The translations under genes were made by a program, and so were the position numbers. Below, piece after piece: positions 11,511 through 23,578 of a stretch of 64,000 bases of DNA (position 1 is its first letter; each line of letters starts with the position of its first letter). The notes beneath the pieces were generated by a model. The model did not search any database, was not told where the DNA came from, and worked only from the letters and a program-made list of their open reading frames with translations. This stretch comes from Onchidella celtica (taxonomy: Eukaryota; Mollusca; Gastropoda; Systellommatophora; Onchidiidae): contig OZ007579.1 in assembly GCA_963931925.1 (NCBI GenBank), positions 33,066,019 to 33,130,018 of the forward strand, given 5' to 3'.

Positions 11511-11711
11511 AGGACTTCCGAATGCTTTCCATAGCATAAGTGAAAACAATACATAGTTACGCTGGCGGCTTTCCCTGATATGTCAATCTGACTACTGCCC
11601 AGACGAACATCGGCCTACGGCCTCGATGGTACAATCTGACTAGACCCCCATATCGTTACATATCAATCTGACAATGCACTTGTCAAGCTATGGAACGCAT
11701 TCGGAAGTCCT
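11511..11711 (-). mobile_element. MITE family B, copy 2, inverted
   Basis: 201 bp with the same terminal inverted repeats as the 11.03-kb copy. The interior is its reverse complement with small differences. The two copies face each other across 277 bp of satellite, forming a large potential hairpin. Confidence 0.88.
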
Positions 11712-12106
11712 CCCTAGGGATTTGATTGGATCAGGAATGGGTTTAATACCAGTTTGGGGTCTGGTTAGGAATGGGTTTAATTACATGTAATAGACTTGGA
11801 TGGGGTAAGGAATAGGTTTAATAATAGGTTTAGACAAGGTCAAAAACATGTTTAGGGAGGTCCTCCGCCCATCCGCGCCAGTCAAGAAAACACACTAAAG
11901 AGGGGACTTTTGAGCGGGCTGATCAAAATGTTGGGTTTAGTATTTGTATGGGATAAAGGAAGAAAGAAAAAAAAGAACGAAAGCACGAGTTAGGGGAGAT
12001 CATCATATTATGTTTGTTAACTTTTTGGTAAGTGGCGTGGACGGGGGAAAGGCTTTCCCATGTTTAATCATAAGTTTGGATGGGATTAGGGACAGGTTTA
12101 ATGATA

Positions 12107-12183
12107 CTGCCAATGAAAGGTAGAGCGACGTAACTGATAAAGTGTAAAGAGAGCATATACGTCGCTATGCCTTTGCTCGGCAG
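12107..12183. mobile_element. 77-bp inverted-repeat element in the satellite
   Basis: The left end CTGCCAATGAAAGGTAGAGC GACGTA pairs imperfectly with the right end TACGTCGCTATGCCTTTGCT CGGCAG (about 20 of 26 positions). The element interrupts the satellite. Possible very short MITE or remnant. Confidence 0.55.
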
Positions 12184-12848
12184 AATAGGTTTGAATGGGG
12201 TTAAGAACGATTTTAATAATAGGTTTGTATGATGTTAAATGGAGGTTTAATGAGAAAAAAAAATGTTAGGAACGGATTCAAAAACAGATTTCCATAGGGT
12301 TAGTAACAGGTTTAATACATGTAATAAGTTTGGATGCAGTTAGGAATGGGTTTAATAATAGGTTTTGGACGGGATTAGGGACGGTTTAAATAATGGCTTT
12401 GCATGGGATCAGGACGGGTTTGATTATTTAGCTTGGGTGCAGTTAGGATCGGGTAAAATAATGCCTTTGGCTGGGGTTAATAATTAACTTAATCATAGAT
12501 TGGGATGAGGTTAGGAATACGTTTTATAATACGTTGGGTGGGGTTATGAATGGGTTTGATGGTAGGTTTGGGTGGGTTTAGGAATGGGATTAATAATAAG
12601 TTTGGATGACTTCCGGTTCCGGCTCTCTTGGGGGAAGCCACGGTGATCTAGTCTCTAGATATTTTTGATATTTTTCGTTATTGTTCTCTCTAAATTGGAA
12701 GTGGTTTGTGTTAATTCGGTAACAGGTAAGTCAGTTCTTGTTTCACTTTGCATTTTACGACGTTTTTGGTTGGATTCTACCGGTGAGAGAAGGTATTCGT
12801 GTGCTTTCACGTTAGACAGTGAAGTTGTGTAATCACGTGATTATATCG

Positions 12849-13790
12849 ATGGAGACGACTGCCGTTGCTGTTGGCCCAGTATTCATTAAATACAACCAGT
12901 TCTTGATATCTAAAGATTAGAAAATCTCTATAGTAGATATTTGCAAAGCGGCCGAAGAGTCCGCTGGTCTTAATTCGGTCTATGGGTGCCAAAAGATAGC
13001 CGACGTTTACAGGCTCTATCCCGCATCAGAGGCGGCGCATTCCAAATTGGTGGCCAACGGGTTCACATTTTTAGGCCAACGAGTTATGCCTAGCCCCATT
13101 AGCCCGGCTAAAGTATTTGTTGTGGATGGACAAGAGATCGAATCCTGTAAGCTGAGAATTTCCAACCTGCCATTATCAGTAGGGCACGAAGACGTAATAA
13201 ACGCTACAGAAACTGCTGGCTATAAAACTCTCACGAATATCCGCCTGGATTGTGCTCGGGACCAGTCTGGCTTCTTAACCAGATTTAAAAACGGTAATAG
13301 AACCATTTTTATACATAAACCCACAAGACAACTGCCTAAAACTGTGATAATTCAGGATAAATTTAAAGCATTTCTTTCCTACGGGGAAAGAGAAAATATT
13401 GAGAAAGGCGCCCCCAAGAGGGATACGCCTTCAACACTGCTGTGTCTCAAACAATTAGCACACCTGTGCCAACTCAGCTGGGGGACACCCCAGAAAATAA
13501 CACCACTGAATTTTCCGTGTCGCTCACGAGCACACACAAACAGGTGAATTCTGCAGACGCGGAACGGGGCGGACAGAGAAAACGAACGAGGAAAGTTACA
13601 ACAAAATAGTGGAAAACGATAGTCCAGTGGAGAAATTAAGTCCGAGAAGATCAGCAGATCACGAGGCGGGGAGAAGGGGTGAGAAGGAGACAAATAATCA
13701 AGGGCGGGCAACAAGCAGGGGCGGGCAACAAGCAGGGGCAGACCGCGTACAAAAAGTATTTCCCTACGGCAACCCAGGGGCGCGTCTACG
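12849..13790 (+). pseudogene. LINE ORF1 relic (RNA-binding, gag-like)
   Basis: The frame starts METTAVAVGP at 12849 and is broken by TAG after about 22 codons. It then continues KISIVDICKAAEESAG and on to the end of the 13047-13547 frame; a frameshift leads to a hydrophilic tail rich in Arg and Gln. The motif order (VYGCQKIADVYRLYP, then LRISNLPLSVGHEDVI) resembles ORF1 proteins of animal L1-like elements with an RRM-like fold. These normally coat element RNA. The stop and frameshift make it non-functional. Confidence 0.65.
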
Positions 13791-14005
13791 GGTAACATCG
13801 TATATTATTACTTGCACGTGGGCGAAAAGGGGCCAAGAGCATTCTCCCGCAAAAGGGGAGGGGAAGATCTCCCGTCCACGCCCTCACCCAACAAACGCTC
13901 CTCATTTAAGTCGTAGCAATAGGCAAGGGAAAGTAAAAGGACGCCCTTCGGACACGACCCAAGACCGACCTCGGATTTTGAGATTAAATTATCTCCTCTT
14001 AATTC

Positions 14006-17000
14006 ATGCTTCATTCCCTTGCATTGGCAACGTGCAATGTAAGAGGATTAAGAAATATTAATAAAAGAAAAACAATTTATAAGTATATGAAAAGTAAAAA
14101 ACTTGATATTATATGTCTACAAGAAACGTATGTAACACTAGATGACGAGAGCGAATGGAGAAAACAATGGGCAAGTTCCTTTTTTATTTCACCGGGCACT
14201 AAACACAGTAAAGGTTTAATTACATTGCTAGGGAAAAACAGAGGAGGGAGAAAAATTATTTGGGGATGAACGAATTTTGGTTGCTCTAGTCAGGAAAGAG
14301 AATAAATCGTATCTTATTATAAATGTGTATGCACCTGTTGATAGCGAATTGTCCAAGATAAAATTTCTGAGACATCTAGATGATGTGATAGATCAATTTA
14401 TTACGCCGAATATATATATTGTTTTGGCTGGCGATTTTAATATAGTGATTTACAACTCTGAAGATATTATCGCAGGGGATCCGCACAGTAAGCAAACAGT
14501 GGCAGCTTTTGACCAGTTTGTTTCATCTAATGACCTCTTAGATACTTGGAGAATATTTAATCCCATGGCTAAAGAATATACATGGAAACGAAACATGCCA
14601 TTTGCAGCACGCAGACTAGATTATATTTTTGTTGATAACGAATTAATTTCGAAAGTAACAAACGCCAAGATATTATCGGTTCCAATGACAGACCAAAGAA
14701 TGGTGGTCTCTTACTGGGAAATGTCAAAATTCCAGAGGGGTCCAGCCTATTATAACTTCAATAACAACATGTTAAGGGATGTGGATTTCATACAGCAAAT
14801 GAAAACTTACATTGTAGAGACCTCAGAGAAGCTTCAGGCATTAAATCCTCAAGAGAGGTGGGAAACAATGAAAGTTAAAATAAAAGAAAAAGCTATACTG
14901 GGTAGTAAAAGGAAGGCCACAGAAAAAAACGATCGCAAAAGACGTTTAGAACAAATAATGATCTGGAGAAAAAGTTAGCCTTAGTAGGTAATCCAACAGG
15001 AATACTTCAAAAGATTGGGAAAGCGAAAGCAGAGTTAGAAATTATTAGTTTGGCAGAACAAAAAGGCGCAGCAATCAGAGCGAACGTCAAATGGATTGAG
15101 CAAGGTGAGAGGGGAACGGCATATTTCCTAGGCCTAGAGAAAGCTCGAAAGAGGCAAAATTTAATAAACCTGCAAACCGATAATGAAATTGTCAGCACTC
15201 AACAGGGGATTCAAAACGAAATTCACAAGTATTTCTCTGAACTCTATAAGAAAAGAGATGCCTACTGTGCACAGCAAGTAAATGCATTTCATGCCGATAT
15301 GTTAATACCAAGATTAAACGAGAAGGAAAGTAGTATCTGGGAACAAGAAATCACTATAGACGAAATTGGTACATGCCTAAAGAAACAAAAGTAATTCAGC
15401 TCCGAGAATTGAGGGCTTAACAACAGAATTTTACAAAATCTTCTGGAATGAAATAAAATTTGACTTAATATCCTGCTATGAATATAGTCTAAAACAAGGA
15501 ACTTTGGCCCCCTCACAAAAAATAAGTGTTATGACATTATTGCATAAAGGTAAAGATCTACCAAAAACTGCTTTAGAAAACTGGAGACCAATATCAGTCA
15601 CAAACGTAGACTATAAAATTCTAGCTAAAGTATTAGCAGAGAGACTGAAGCAAGTGCACCCGTCACTGATTTCAGAATCCCAATTTGGGTTTATGAAAGG
15701 TCGTAGCGCAGCATATTTACTCCGACAGTGTGATGACATTATAGGATATGCAGAACAAAATAAAGAGACTAGATACTTGCTAGCACTTGATTACAGCAAA
15801 TGCTTCGATAGAATCTCACATGCTCACATGAGTATCTTTTTTATGCATTAAAGACCTTTGGTTTCAAAGAGACTTTCATATCATGGATCAAAGTGATAAT
15901 GCACGATGCAAAATGCTGCGTCAATAATGGAGGCTGGCTGACTGACTTCTTTAGCTTAGAGCAAGGTATCAGGCAAGGCTGCCCAGTGTCGCCTCTGACC
16001 TATCTCCTGGTAGCAGAGTTGTTGGCACTTAACATTAAACAGACAAAAAAAATAAAAGGACTCCCAATTCCAGGCAGTCATGGGGCAATAAAAATTTTAC
16101 AGTACGCGCATGATACGAGGCTTTTTATTGAAAGATGAAATAGATTTTAGGGAAGTCTTAGCAAAAATAAAAACATTCTCATGCTTTTCAGGATTAGTTT
16201 TGAATCTGCACAAATCAAGCATTATGTCATTAAGTAGAACTAGTTGCTTAAAATTCAATACCCAAAGTATTCAGACAGCTAAACAAGTTAAAATATTAGG
16301 AATTACATTCCAGACCGGCGCTTCAGCTGGAGACATAGAAGAAAATTGGAAAAATATAACTGATAAGATTGATAGAAAGATACACTTATGGACAAAAAGA
16401 GACTTATCCATCCAGGGCAAAATTCTCATAGCCAAAACCTTTCTCATATCCCAATGTGTTTATACTATGCAAGGAATCGGAATGCCCGACACTATCCTCA
16501 GCCAACTATTTGGCGGAGGAAGTTTACAAACAAGAGGGCATTCGAAAAGATAAAACGAAACACAATGTGCACATCGGAAGACAAAGGAGGTTTAAAAATG
16601 ATAAACTTGAAAAACATGCAAGACAAGTTTCTTTATTGAATGGGCAATACGGCTGGGCCAAGACGGAGGTGCAGCTTGGAAAGATCTGCCAACCTTTTTC
16701 CTAAAAAAGCTCGATGGCATTAATATTTTTAAAGCAAATGTCAAATCCGAGAACGACGTGGCAATACAGGACAACATACCATCTAATTTTTGGAAAAAAG
16801 TAATTACAACTTGGTTAAGACATAAGAATGCTAAAAAAGTAGTCCGAGAGCAAGTAAGTACATATTTATGGCATAACCGAGACTTAACGTACAAATCTAA
16901 AGTTTTGTTTTTCAGTAGCTGGGCATCAGCAGGTATCAGTCATGTAGATGACCTGCTAGTCAATGGAACTTTTCTCACATGGGAACCAATACAAGAAAAA

Positions 17001-17186
17001 CTTGGGAAGAGCGCGTCATTAATTTTTGAATACAATGCTATAAAGCAGGCATTTCCGAAATTTGCAGATAAATTACTGGAAAAAAAACACTCCTACATAA
17101 TACTATCGTCTTTAAAAATTGTCGTGATAGAAAGCTGGTCAAGAGATAGAAGGGCTTGTCTATTTATCTTTTATTTATATGTTTAA
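14006..17186 (+). pseudogene. LINE ORF2 relic (endonuclease + reverse transcriptase)
   Basis: The endonuclease region shows LATCNVRG, CLQETY, LAGDFN and RRLDYIFVDN, but the last catalytic block reads TDQ where TDH is expected. The reverse transcriptase shows ENWRPISV, QFGFMKGRS, LLALDYSKCFDRIS and GIRQGCPVSP. The catalytic YADD box is YAHD. The thumb region includes VKILGITF and LIAKTFLISQ. At least five changes of frame separate the pieces (14269/14277, around 15000, 15394/15504, 15851/15893, 16138). Dead copy. Confidence 0.88.
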
Positions 17187-17499
17187 CTATTTCATGATCT
17201 ATCCATTTATTTATTTTAATTAATTTAGTTATCTATTTACCTATCTTTCATGCTCATTTACCTATTTATTTATTCTTATTCACTTTATTTATTCATTCAT
17301 CTTTCTATATATATTTGTATTCAATATAAAATTCACTGAGTCATGCACACAATGGTCACAGACCAAATCGCATTTCAATCTGAGCCCCCCCCCCCACCAC
17401 CCCCCAAAAAAGTTTGGATGGGATAAGGAATAGGTTTCATTATAGGTTTGGGTGGAGTTAGTTACGTCGGATGGTCGTAAGGAACCGGCACCTTCAGTA

Positions 17500-18005
17500 A
17501 GCCTACCATCTCCACAAAAATTCTACATAAATCTTACGTCGCATTGAAGTCGGCAGGACACCAGTGGCAGATACCAGCGTCTCAGTCAATCCATGAAGAC
17601 GTCAAATACCATTGATCAACTGCGAAAACCTTTTCCCCCTATCTCACACCGATGTTGTCGCTTTGAGCTGAAACTAGGAACTGACCGGGTTCTTTCCACG
17701 TGTCTCCTGCCGACCTTAGCGTAGGCTGAACTATCAGTGTATCCCGTGAGCTGCATGGAAAAACTGTTCACCGTTGACACCGAAACCAAGTAACAAAACT
17801 TTAGGTCAATGGTTCTCAATATGTGCGATATCAGCACCCCCCCCCCCCCCCCCAACGAGTTTGATTTTTAGGCGGGCGAAAACTAAGAAAAGGGTGAGAA
17901 GGGGACCAAAACGATGAAGGACAAGGTGGGGTGGGGGGTGGGGGGTGGGGAGTGAAAACATGAATGGAATTGATTGGAGGGGCAAATCACAAATCACGGG
18001 AAATC
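17500..18005. other. Intergenic, no gene recognised
   Basis: Contains a C homopolymer (17837-17853) and G-rich runs near 17925-17950. No gene seen. Confidence 0.5.
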
Positions 18006-18254
18006 GAGACCTTAGTTCTTTTTTATTCTAACTCCACATTTTGCACCAGTGAAAAAACCGACGTCGAAAGTTTGCGGCTTTAGTATCATGAAAAGGAGTT
18101 ATAATATATCGGAACTGTGAAACAGCTTGATAAATGCCACAACGCATTTTTAAACGAGTGTCAAAGTGTGCATTTGTTACACCTCTTCTACATACTAAAA
18201 GATCTCCAGTTTTTACCGAAAATGGAGATAAAACAAACAAAAACTAAGATCGCC
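18006..18254 (+). mobile_element. MITE family A, copy 2
   Basis: Terminal inverted repeats (GAGACCTTAGTTCTT at the left, AAACTAAGATCGCC at the right) and the family interior (GCGGCTTTAGTATCATGA, CAGCTTGATAAATGCCACAA, CTCTTCTACATACTAAAAGA). About 248 bp. Confidence 0.85.
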
Positions 18255-18477
18255 AAATACAGGATAGTCACTGACGTGTTCAACAGCATGCGTAAGTGAT
18301 AGTATGAACAACAAAGGTCTATTTTTTTTAAAGAAAGTGTATTTGATAAAGAATGATTTCTGTTTTATAATGAATAATGAACACGCGTATTGTGACTAAT
18401 AATTTACATCATATTTTGTGTGTAGTCTGTCTTCTTGTGAAATATGTCTGTTTGGGTTTGAGTAAGAGGGGGGGGGG

Positions 18478-18772
18478 GGCTCAGGGAACTCGTTGGTCAA
18501 GAGGCAAGGTGCTCTTCTCTCATGCCGAAGGTATCGAGTTCGATCCCGGTCGCAACAGGCATGTTGGAATTTTTTTTTTTTTAAATTTGAGGGGGGAGGG
18601 GGGGGGGGTTTCCTGTCTTTGATCCTCTGGTAGGTTGGATCGAGCATCTGGTCTCCTCGGATAAGGACGAAAAACTCGGACGACCCGTGTGCATGTTAAA
18701 GACACCTTGAAAGTTTAAAGTCGAGAAAAGCAGGCTGAACAAGGCCGCTGGCCGGGCAAAATTCTAAAAAAA
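18478..18772 (+). mobile_element. tRNA-derived SINE, plus strand
   Basis: Head with box A region CTCGTTGGTCAAGAGGCAAG and box B region GAGTTCGATCCCGGTCGC, then CAACAGGCATGTTGGAATTT, a T run and the family body (GGTTGGATCGAGCATCTGGT, CGTGTGCATGTTAAAGACAC, CGAGAAAAGCAGGC, GGCCGCTGG). Its 3' part leads directly into the 50-bp array. Confidence 0.85.
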
Positions 18773-19490
18773 ACAACAACAACTCATCCCTACCGCAAAA
18801 ACACACAGATACAAGAACAAGAAAAACAACAACTGATCCCTACCGCAAAAACACACAGATACAAGAACAAGAAAAACAACAACTGATCCCTACCGCAAAA
18901 ACACACAGATACAAGAACAAGAAAAACAACAACTGATCCCTACCGCAAAAACACACAGATACAAGAACAAGAAAAACAACAACTGATCCCTACCGCAAAA
19001 ACACACAGATACAAGAACAAGAAAAACAACAACTAATCCCTACCGCAAAAACACACAGATACAAGAACAAGAAAAACAACAACTAATCCCTACCGCAAAA
19101 ACACACAGATACAAGAACAAGAAAAACAACAACTAATCCCTACCGCAAAAACACACAGATACAAGAACAAGAAAAACAACAACTGATCCCTACCGCAAAA
19201 ACACACAGATACAAGAACAAGAAAAACAACAACTAATCCCTACCGCAAAAACACACAGATACAAGAACAAGAAAAACAACAACTAATCCCTACCGCAAAA
19301 ACACACAGATACAAGAACAAGAAAAACAACAACTAATCCCTACCGCAAAAACACACAGATACAAGAACAAGAAAAACAACAACTAATCCCTACCGCAAAA
19401 ACACACAGATACAAGAACAAGAAAAACAACAACTAATCCCTACCGCAAAAACACACAGATACAAGAACAAGAAAAACAACAACAACAAAA
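18773..19490 (+). repeat. 50-bp satellite derived from the SINE 3' region, 14 copies
   Basis: Exact 50-base period of CTACCGCAAAAACACACAGA plus TACAAGAACAAGAAAAACAACAACT[A/G]ATCC. The same sequence occurs once inside the SINE at 48.2-48.5 kb (48390-48440). After the array the SINE 3' end resumes (AAAAGTGAAATGTAAATG at 19488-19505 against AAAAGTGAGGTGTAAATG at 48453-48470). The array is therefore an internal SINE segment expanded in place. Confidence 0.92.
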
Positions 19491-19539
19491 GTGAAATGTA
19501 AATGTCTGTCGCTTCACCATAAACCCCGTCGTATGACGC

Positions 19540-20115
19540 ACAGGCTGCTTTTCAGATACCGGTACAGGCCTGCAAGGGTCATTTTTCTCCATTTCTCCGG
19601 TTACTACACCTGTCACTTTAAACGGCCATATCTCAAAACTTACTTGAGATATTGACTTCAAATAAAAAGCAAAAAATACACAGAAAATGTCCCTCTTTCA
19701 TGATAGTTCAATATCTCAAAATGTGAAATTTGACCTAGAGCACCATCCAAATGTCAAGGGCACCGAACCTCCTAAAATAAAGATGTGTATGTGGAGTGGA
19801 GTGGGCGGGGGGGGGGGGGTGAAATAATTTTGGAGTCTAAGTACTCTAAAGGGGCGATTGCCTGAAAAGGGTTGAAATTCACTAACTTAGGTTTAATCTT
19901 TTTTTAATGCCCGGTCATTAACCCTTTTCATCTTAAGGCGAGAGAGTTCTAATGAAAAGTTCATACCGGTATTCGTTGTTAGGCCAGCGAGCACAAGCCG
20001 GGTTTGATCGGCCAGTTAATTGGATGGTGAAGCACGACATTGAATTTCAATGAGACCTCGCGAATCAGCCAAGTACTTGGATCTCATGGTGAAGAAACGG
20101 TCATCACTATGTCAT
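19540..20115. other. Intergenic, no gene recognised
   Basis: No coding region or repeat family recognised apart from a G run near 19806-19820. Confidence 0.5.
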
Positions 20116-20117
20116 CT

Positions 20118-20286
20118 TCACCACCAACATCATCAACATTATCATCATCATCATCATCACTATCAGTATCATCATCATCACTATCATGAACATCATCATC
20201 GTCATCATCATTACAATCATTATCACCACCACCATCACCACCACCACCACCACAATCATCATCATTATCATCATCATCATGATGAT
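20118..20286. repeat. (ATC/CAC)n trinucleotide repeat
   Basis: About 170 bases of ATC, CAT and CAC triplets giving His-rich and Met/Val-rich frames that are not genes. Confidence 0.93.
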
Positions 20287-20289
20287 GGT

Positions 20290-22035
20290 AACGAAGTAGT
20301 CTTCACACAGATAAACTAACACACTGCATGAAATCCACAATCACACATTCAACATTTTGATGACATGTTGCTACCATTATACTGTGTTTTAACTTACCAT
20401 AAAAGAAACCTCAGGCCAGACATGATTAAAAGCAGAAAAAAAACACCACCAGCTCGTCTTACATCCGGTCACCCTGCGCGGGACGCTTAAACTATTTAAA
20501 GCCCCCTGTCCGGTCAGTGACCTTACTCACGGAGAATCGTATCTGGGTCACTGACCCTCGCCGATGTACGATGACCACATTACCGCTGTCCACGTGGTTC
20601 GGTTTATATTTGATCGGTATGAAAACATTCGCTGCTATGCCTTATCACGCTTGATAACGAATTAACCAGCAAAACCTTTGTCTGTCAATCTCTAACCAAT
20701 GATCTGAATTATGATTCCAAACTGACGGCTGTAGTTTTCGTGAGAACGAAGCATGATAACTAGCCACGCCCTCCCTAGCCCTAAACAAATGGTTTCAGTG
20801 ATTGGCAGAAGTATATAAACCAATATTGGCATTTGGGGCAAAGATTATTCCAGAGCTTGTTTCTGATTGGTTCTTAGATACAGACAACTCCAGATGGTGG
20901 TCAGCTTGTGAGAAAATGAGATAATATTGCACATTTCGCAGTTCGCATGTCTATGTTACATCTTTGAAAGCTTAGTCTTTGTGATTCCGACCAGTCGTTC
21001 CCTGGTTAACATGTCCTTGTCACAATGCCTTTGATTTAAAAGAGATACAGTGACTCAGTGAGCAATCAGACGGTAGTTAGGTCTCAAAAAGTCACACACC
21101 CGACGCGTGGAAATAGGTAGCATGACGTTTGGGGCACAAAAATTTTTAAAACATGACATTTGGAGCACTGCCTAAATCTATATCAAATTGCAGTATGACA
21201 TTGGAGCACTACCAAAAATTAATAAAATTTCAGTATGACATTTGGCGCACCTGTACCGCTGCTGGTATTAGGGTTAGGGTTAGTATTAGGCCTATAAAGA
21301 AACTTTCTAATAATAATAATAAAAATTCTATCCCTGTGGTACCCACCGCAAGTTATTGCAAAATATTCGTAAAGTAATCAATTGTCAACAGGTTGATTAA
21401 GGATTAATCGATAAAATCACAGCCCAAATGCTAGTGCTTCAAATGTCACATGCCGGCTTTCTTTGATCTGCAGTAGTGCTCCAAATGTCATACAACCCGG
21501 AAATCCGGCTTGCGCGGGGCGCGGTCACCTTGACCATGCCGTATTTGTACGCCCGTGCAGAGTAAATGCATGGAAAGTCGATGCCGTATAGGTACGCCCA
21601 TCGCAGGATGAGGGTTAAGTTTGGATATTATGTACAAATTGTTAAAAAAAAAAACAACAACCGAAAATCTACTGGTACTACTCGTTTATTTTTGTTCATA
21701 CAGTATTACGTTGTAGTTATGTATTCTCCCCATGACATAAGCACGTATTTCATTTTTATTTGAAATTCAACTATGCATTTATTTTTTTGCTCATGTAGTT
21801 TACTTGACGTAAGCAAGTATGTCATGTCTATCTCAAATTTGGATGTTGTATACATGCTGTTAAACATTCTTTTTAAACTTAAACTCACCCACGGATTTAT
21901 TTTCGTTCATACAGTGTTTCGTTGGCGATATTGTGCATGTGTTAACTGAATGGCGAGGCACGTGTCTCTGTCTTAAGTTCGCATTCATGTGCATAATGTT
22001 AAAAAGAAAAAAAATAGTTGAAATTCATGTACGCA
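20290..22035. other. Intergenic with weak local repeats
   Basis: Holds ~45-bp imperfect repeats around ATGACATTTGGAGCACT (21121-21250), a short TTAGGG-like run (21268-21293) and two imperfect ~235-bp repeats containing TCGTTCATACAGT (21612-21930). No gene seen. Confidence 0.5.
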
Positions 22036-22037
22036 CT

Positions 22038-22202
<165 letters not shown>

Positions 22203-22363
22203 TTTGTAACGAGAGAAATGCTGTAGAGAGAAAGTACCATGATAGGGTTTTGTGCTTTTAAAATTAGAAAATACAGTTCGACCAAGGACAAGTAAACCAA
22301 AAACATAGGTTTTAATCAAAACAAGAACAGCCCGCCCCCTCCCCGCAAAATTCTGCGAATGGT

Positions 22364-22622
22364 ATGTGACCTCAGCTCTTGTTTGTCCGAACCCCATTCT
22401 TTGCACAACTCAGAAAATCGAGGCCAGACGTTTGTGGCTTTAGTATTACATGACGTATAATAAGGAGTTAGAATAAATCGAAACTGTGAAACAGCTTGAT
22501 AAGTGCCGCCGAGCATTTCAAACAGGTGTCAAAGTGTGCATTTGTTATAGCTCTTCTGGGTATGAAAAAATCTCCAGGTTTTCAGAAACTGGAGATAAAA
22601 CAGACAAGAACTGAGGTGGCGA
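22364..22622 (+). mobile_element. MITE family A, copy 3
   Basis: Ends GTGACCTCAGCTCTTGTTTG and ACAAGAACTGAGGTGGC are inverted repeats. The interior (GTGGCTTTAGTATTACATGA, CAGCTTGATAAGTGCC, GTGTCAAAGTGTGCATTTGT) matches the family. Confidence 0.85.
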
Positions 22623-22624
22623 GA

Positions 22625-23220
22625 AGTTACCTGATACATTCCGATTTAGACAGTGGCTTTTATTTATGTATTTTGTGTGAAAGGCATGCACGAATTTAAA
22701 GTGTTTACGTGCAGTTACGAAAGTGCACGCTTAAGTTGGATTTGGGTATAGAAAAAATACAAAGAAACCAAAAAATGTTGCCTTAGATGAAGCAACACAT
22801 GATGGGTTTTTCCTCAGCGGAAATCATCTTCAGCCTGTGTGTGTAACTATGCGTGACGAGACTGTTTTCTGAACCCTGCAAAATCAGTGTGCACAAAGCT
22901 TGGGCGATAGCTGTACAAACGGGACATGTGAAGCACTGTATATCGAGTTTAGGTGCAAATGTAACAGCATAGTGTTTACTGCAAATTAAAAAAAAAAAAT
23001 TAATTCAGTTTTCTAAATCAAGCCCTTTGCGAGCAGGGTAGTTGAGTTTCATTCTTTTTCTTCATCCAAATTTTTATCCCCCCCCCCCCCATCTTTCTCT
23101 CCCCTAAAACCAGTTGAGTTCTTTTAGAGAGTTTCCGGCGCTATCTGCTGATGTCTGAAATGTATGTATTGTAGTAGAGATTGGATGGTGTCAAGCTGTA
23201 TTTTCGCTCATGTATTTCCT
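22625..23220. other. Intergenic, no gene recognised
   Basis: Homopolymers near 22988 and 23081. No coding signal. Confidence 0.5.
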
Positions 23221-23224
23221 TGCC

Positions 23225-23578
23225 AATATGACCAGCGCAGAGCTAGAGGCCTGAACCATGTGAGAAAGGCTCTAGGTTCGAATCCCATTTCAGGGTAGGA
23301 ATGCCAGTGGATGAAGTCACTGAGGTGACCCACATAACCAGAATGATGGAGGTGGAACACCAAAGGGGCGAGGGAAGAATGGTCGAAAGGCCGGACGAAC
23401 CGGGTCAAATTAATAAACCAGCTATTCACCTGGACAATTAGTACAATTAACCCTCAAATGGATTTTGGGGACCACTTATGTGCATACCCGATGTGCTAGG
23501 ATTCTGATTCCAATTAATCAATCAATCAATCAATCAATGAATCAATAAATTCATCAATCAAGCAATCAATCAAGGTTG
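23225..23578 (+). mobile_element. Second type of tRNA-derived SINE with (AATC)n tail
   Basis: Box A-like GCGCAGAGCTAGAGGCCTGA and box B-like CTAGGTTCGAATCCC lie about 45 bases apart, followed by an unrelated body (GTGGATGAAGTCACTGAGGT) and a 3' tail of AATC repeats at 23517-23573. The body differs from the 9.8/18.5/24.6-kb SINE family. Confidence 0.7.

Larger units (their letters stand above)
9440..12610 (+). repeat. Degenerate ~33-bp satellite (GTTTGGATGGGGTTAGGAA family)
   Basis: Units of the type GTTTAATAATAGGTTTGGAT then GGGGTTAGGAACG recur with heavy divergence across about 3 kb. They resume at 17411-17460 after the LINE, so one array was split by that insertion. It also hosts a SINE, two MITEs and a small inverted-repeat element. 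Confidence 0.85.
12609..17409 (+). mobile_element. Nearly full-length, inactivated L1-like LINE
   Basis: A 4.8-kb non-LTR retrotransposon inserted in the 33-bp satellite. It has a 5' UTR (12609-12848), an ORF1 relic, an ORF2 relic with endonuclease and reverse transcriptase, and an AT-rich 3' UTR with ATTTATT repeats. The 3' end (TCATGCAC then TTTCAATCTGAGCCC) is shared with the LINE at 40.1 kb. AAGTTTGGATG occurs at both ends (12598-12608 and 17410-17420) and could be a target-site duplication, but the same string is part of the satellite unit, so this is not proof. Confidence 0.88.

Noticed and set aside
15504..16553. Reverse transcriptase as a retron or diversity-generating system
   Set aside because: Motif order with an upstream AP endonuclease, ORF1, and 3' UTR identifies an animal LINE.
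12598..17420. AAGTTTGGATG as proof of a target-site duplication for the 12.6-17.4 kb LINE
   Set aside because: The string is part of the satellite unit on both sides, so identity is expected without duplication.
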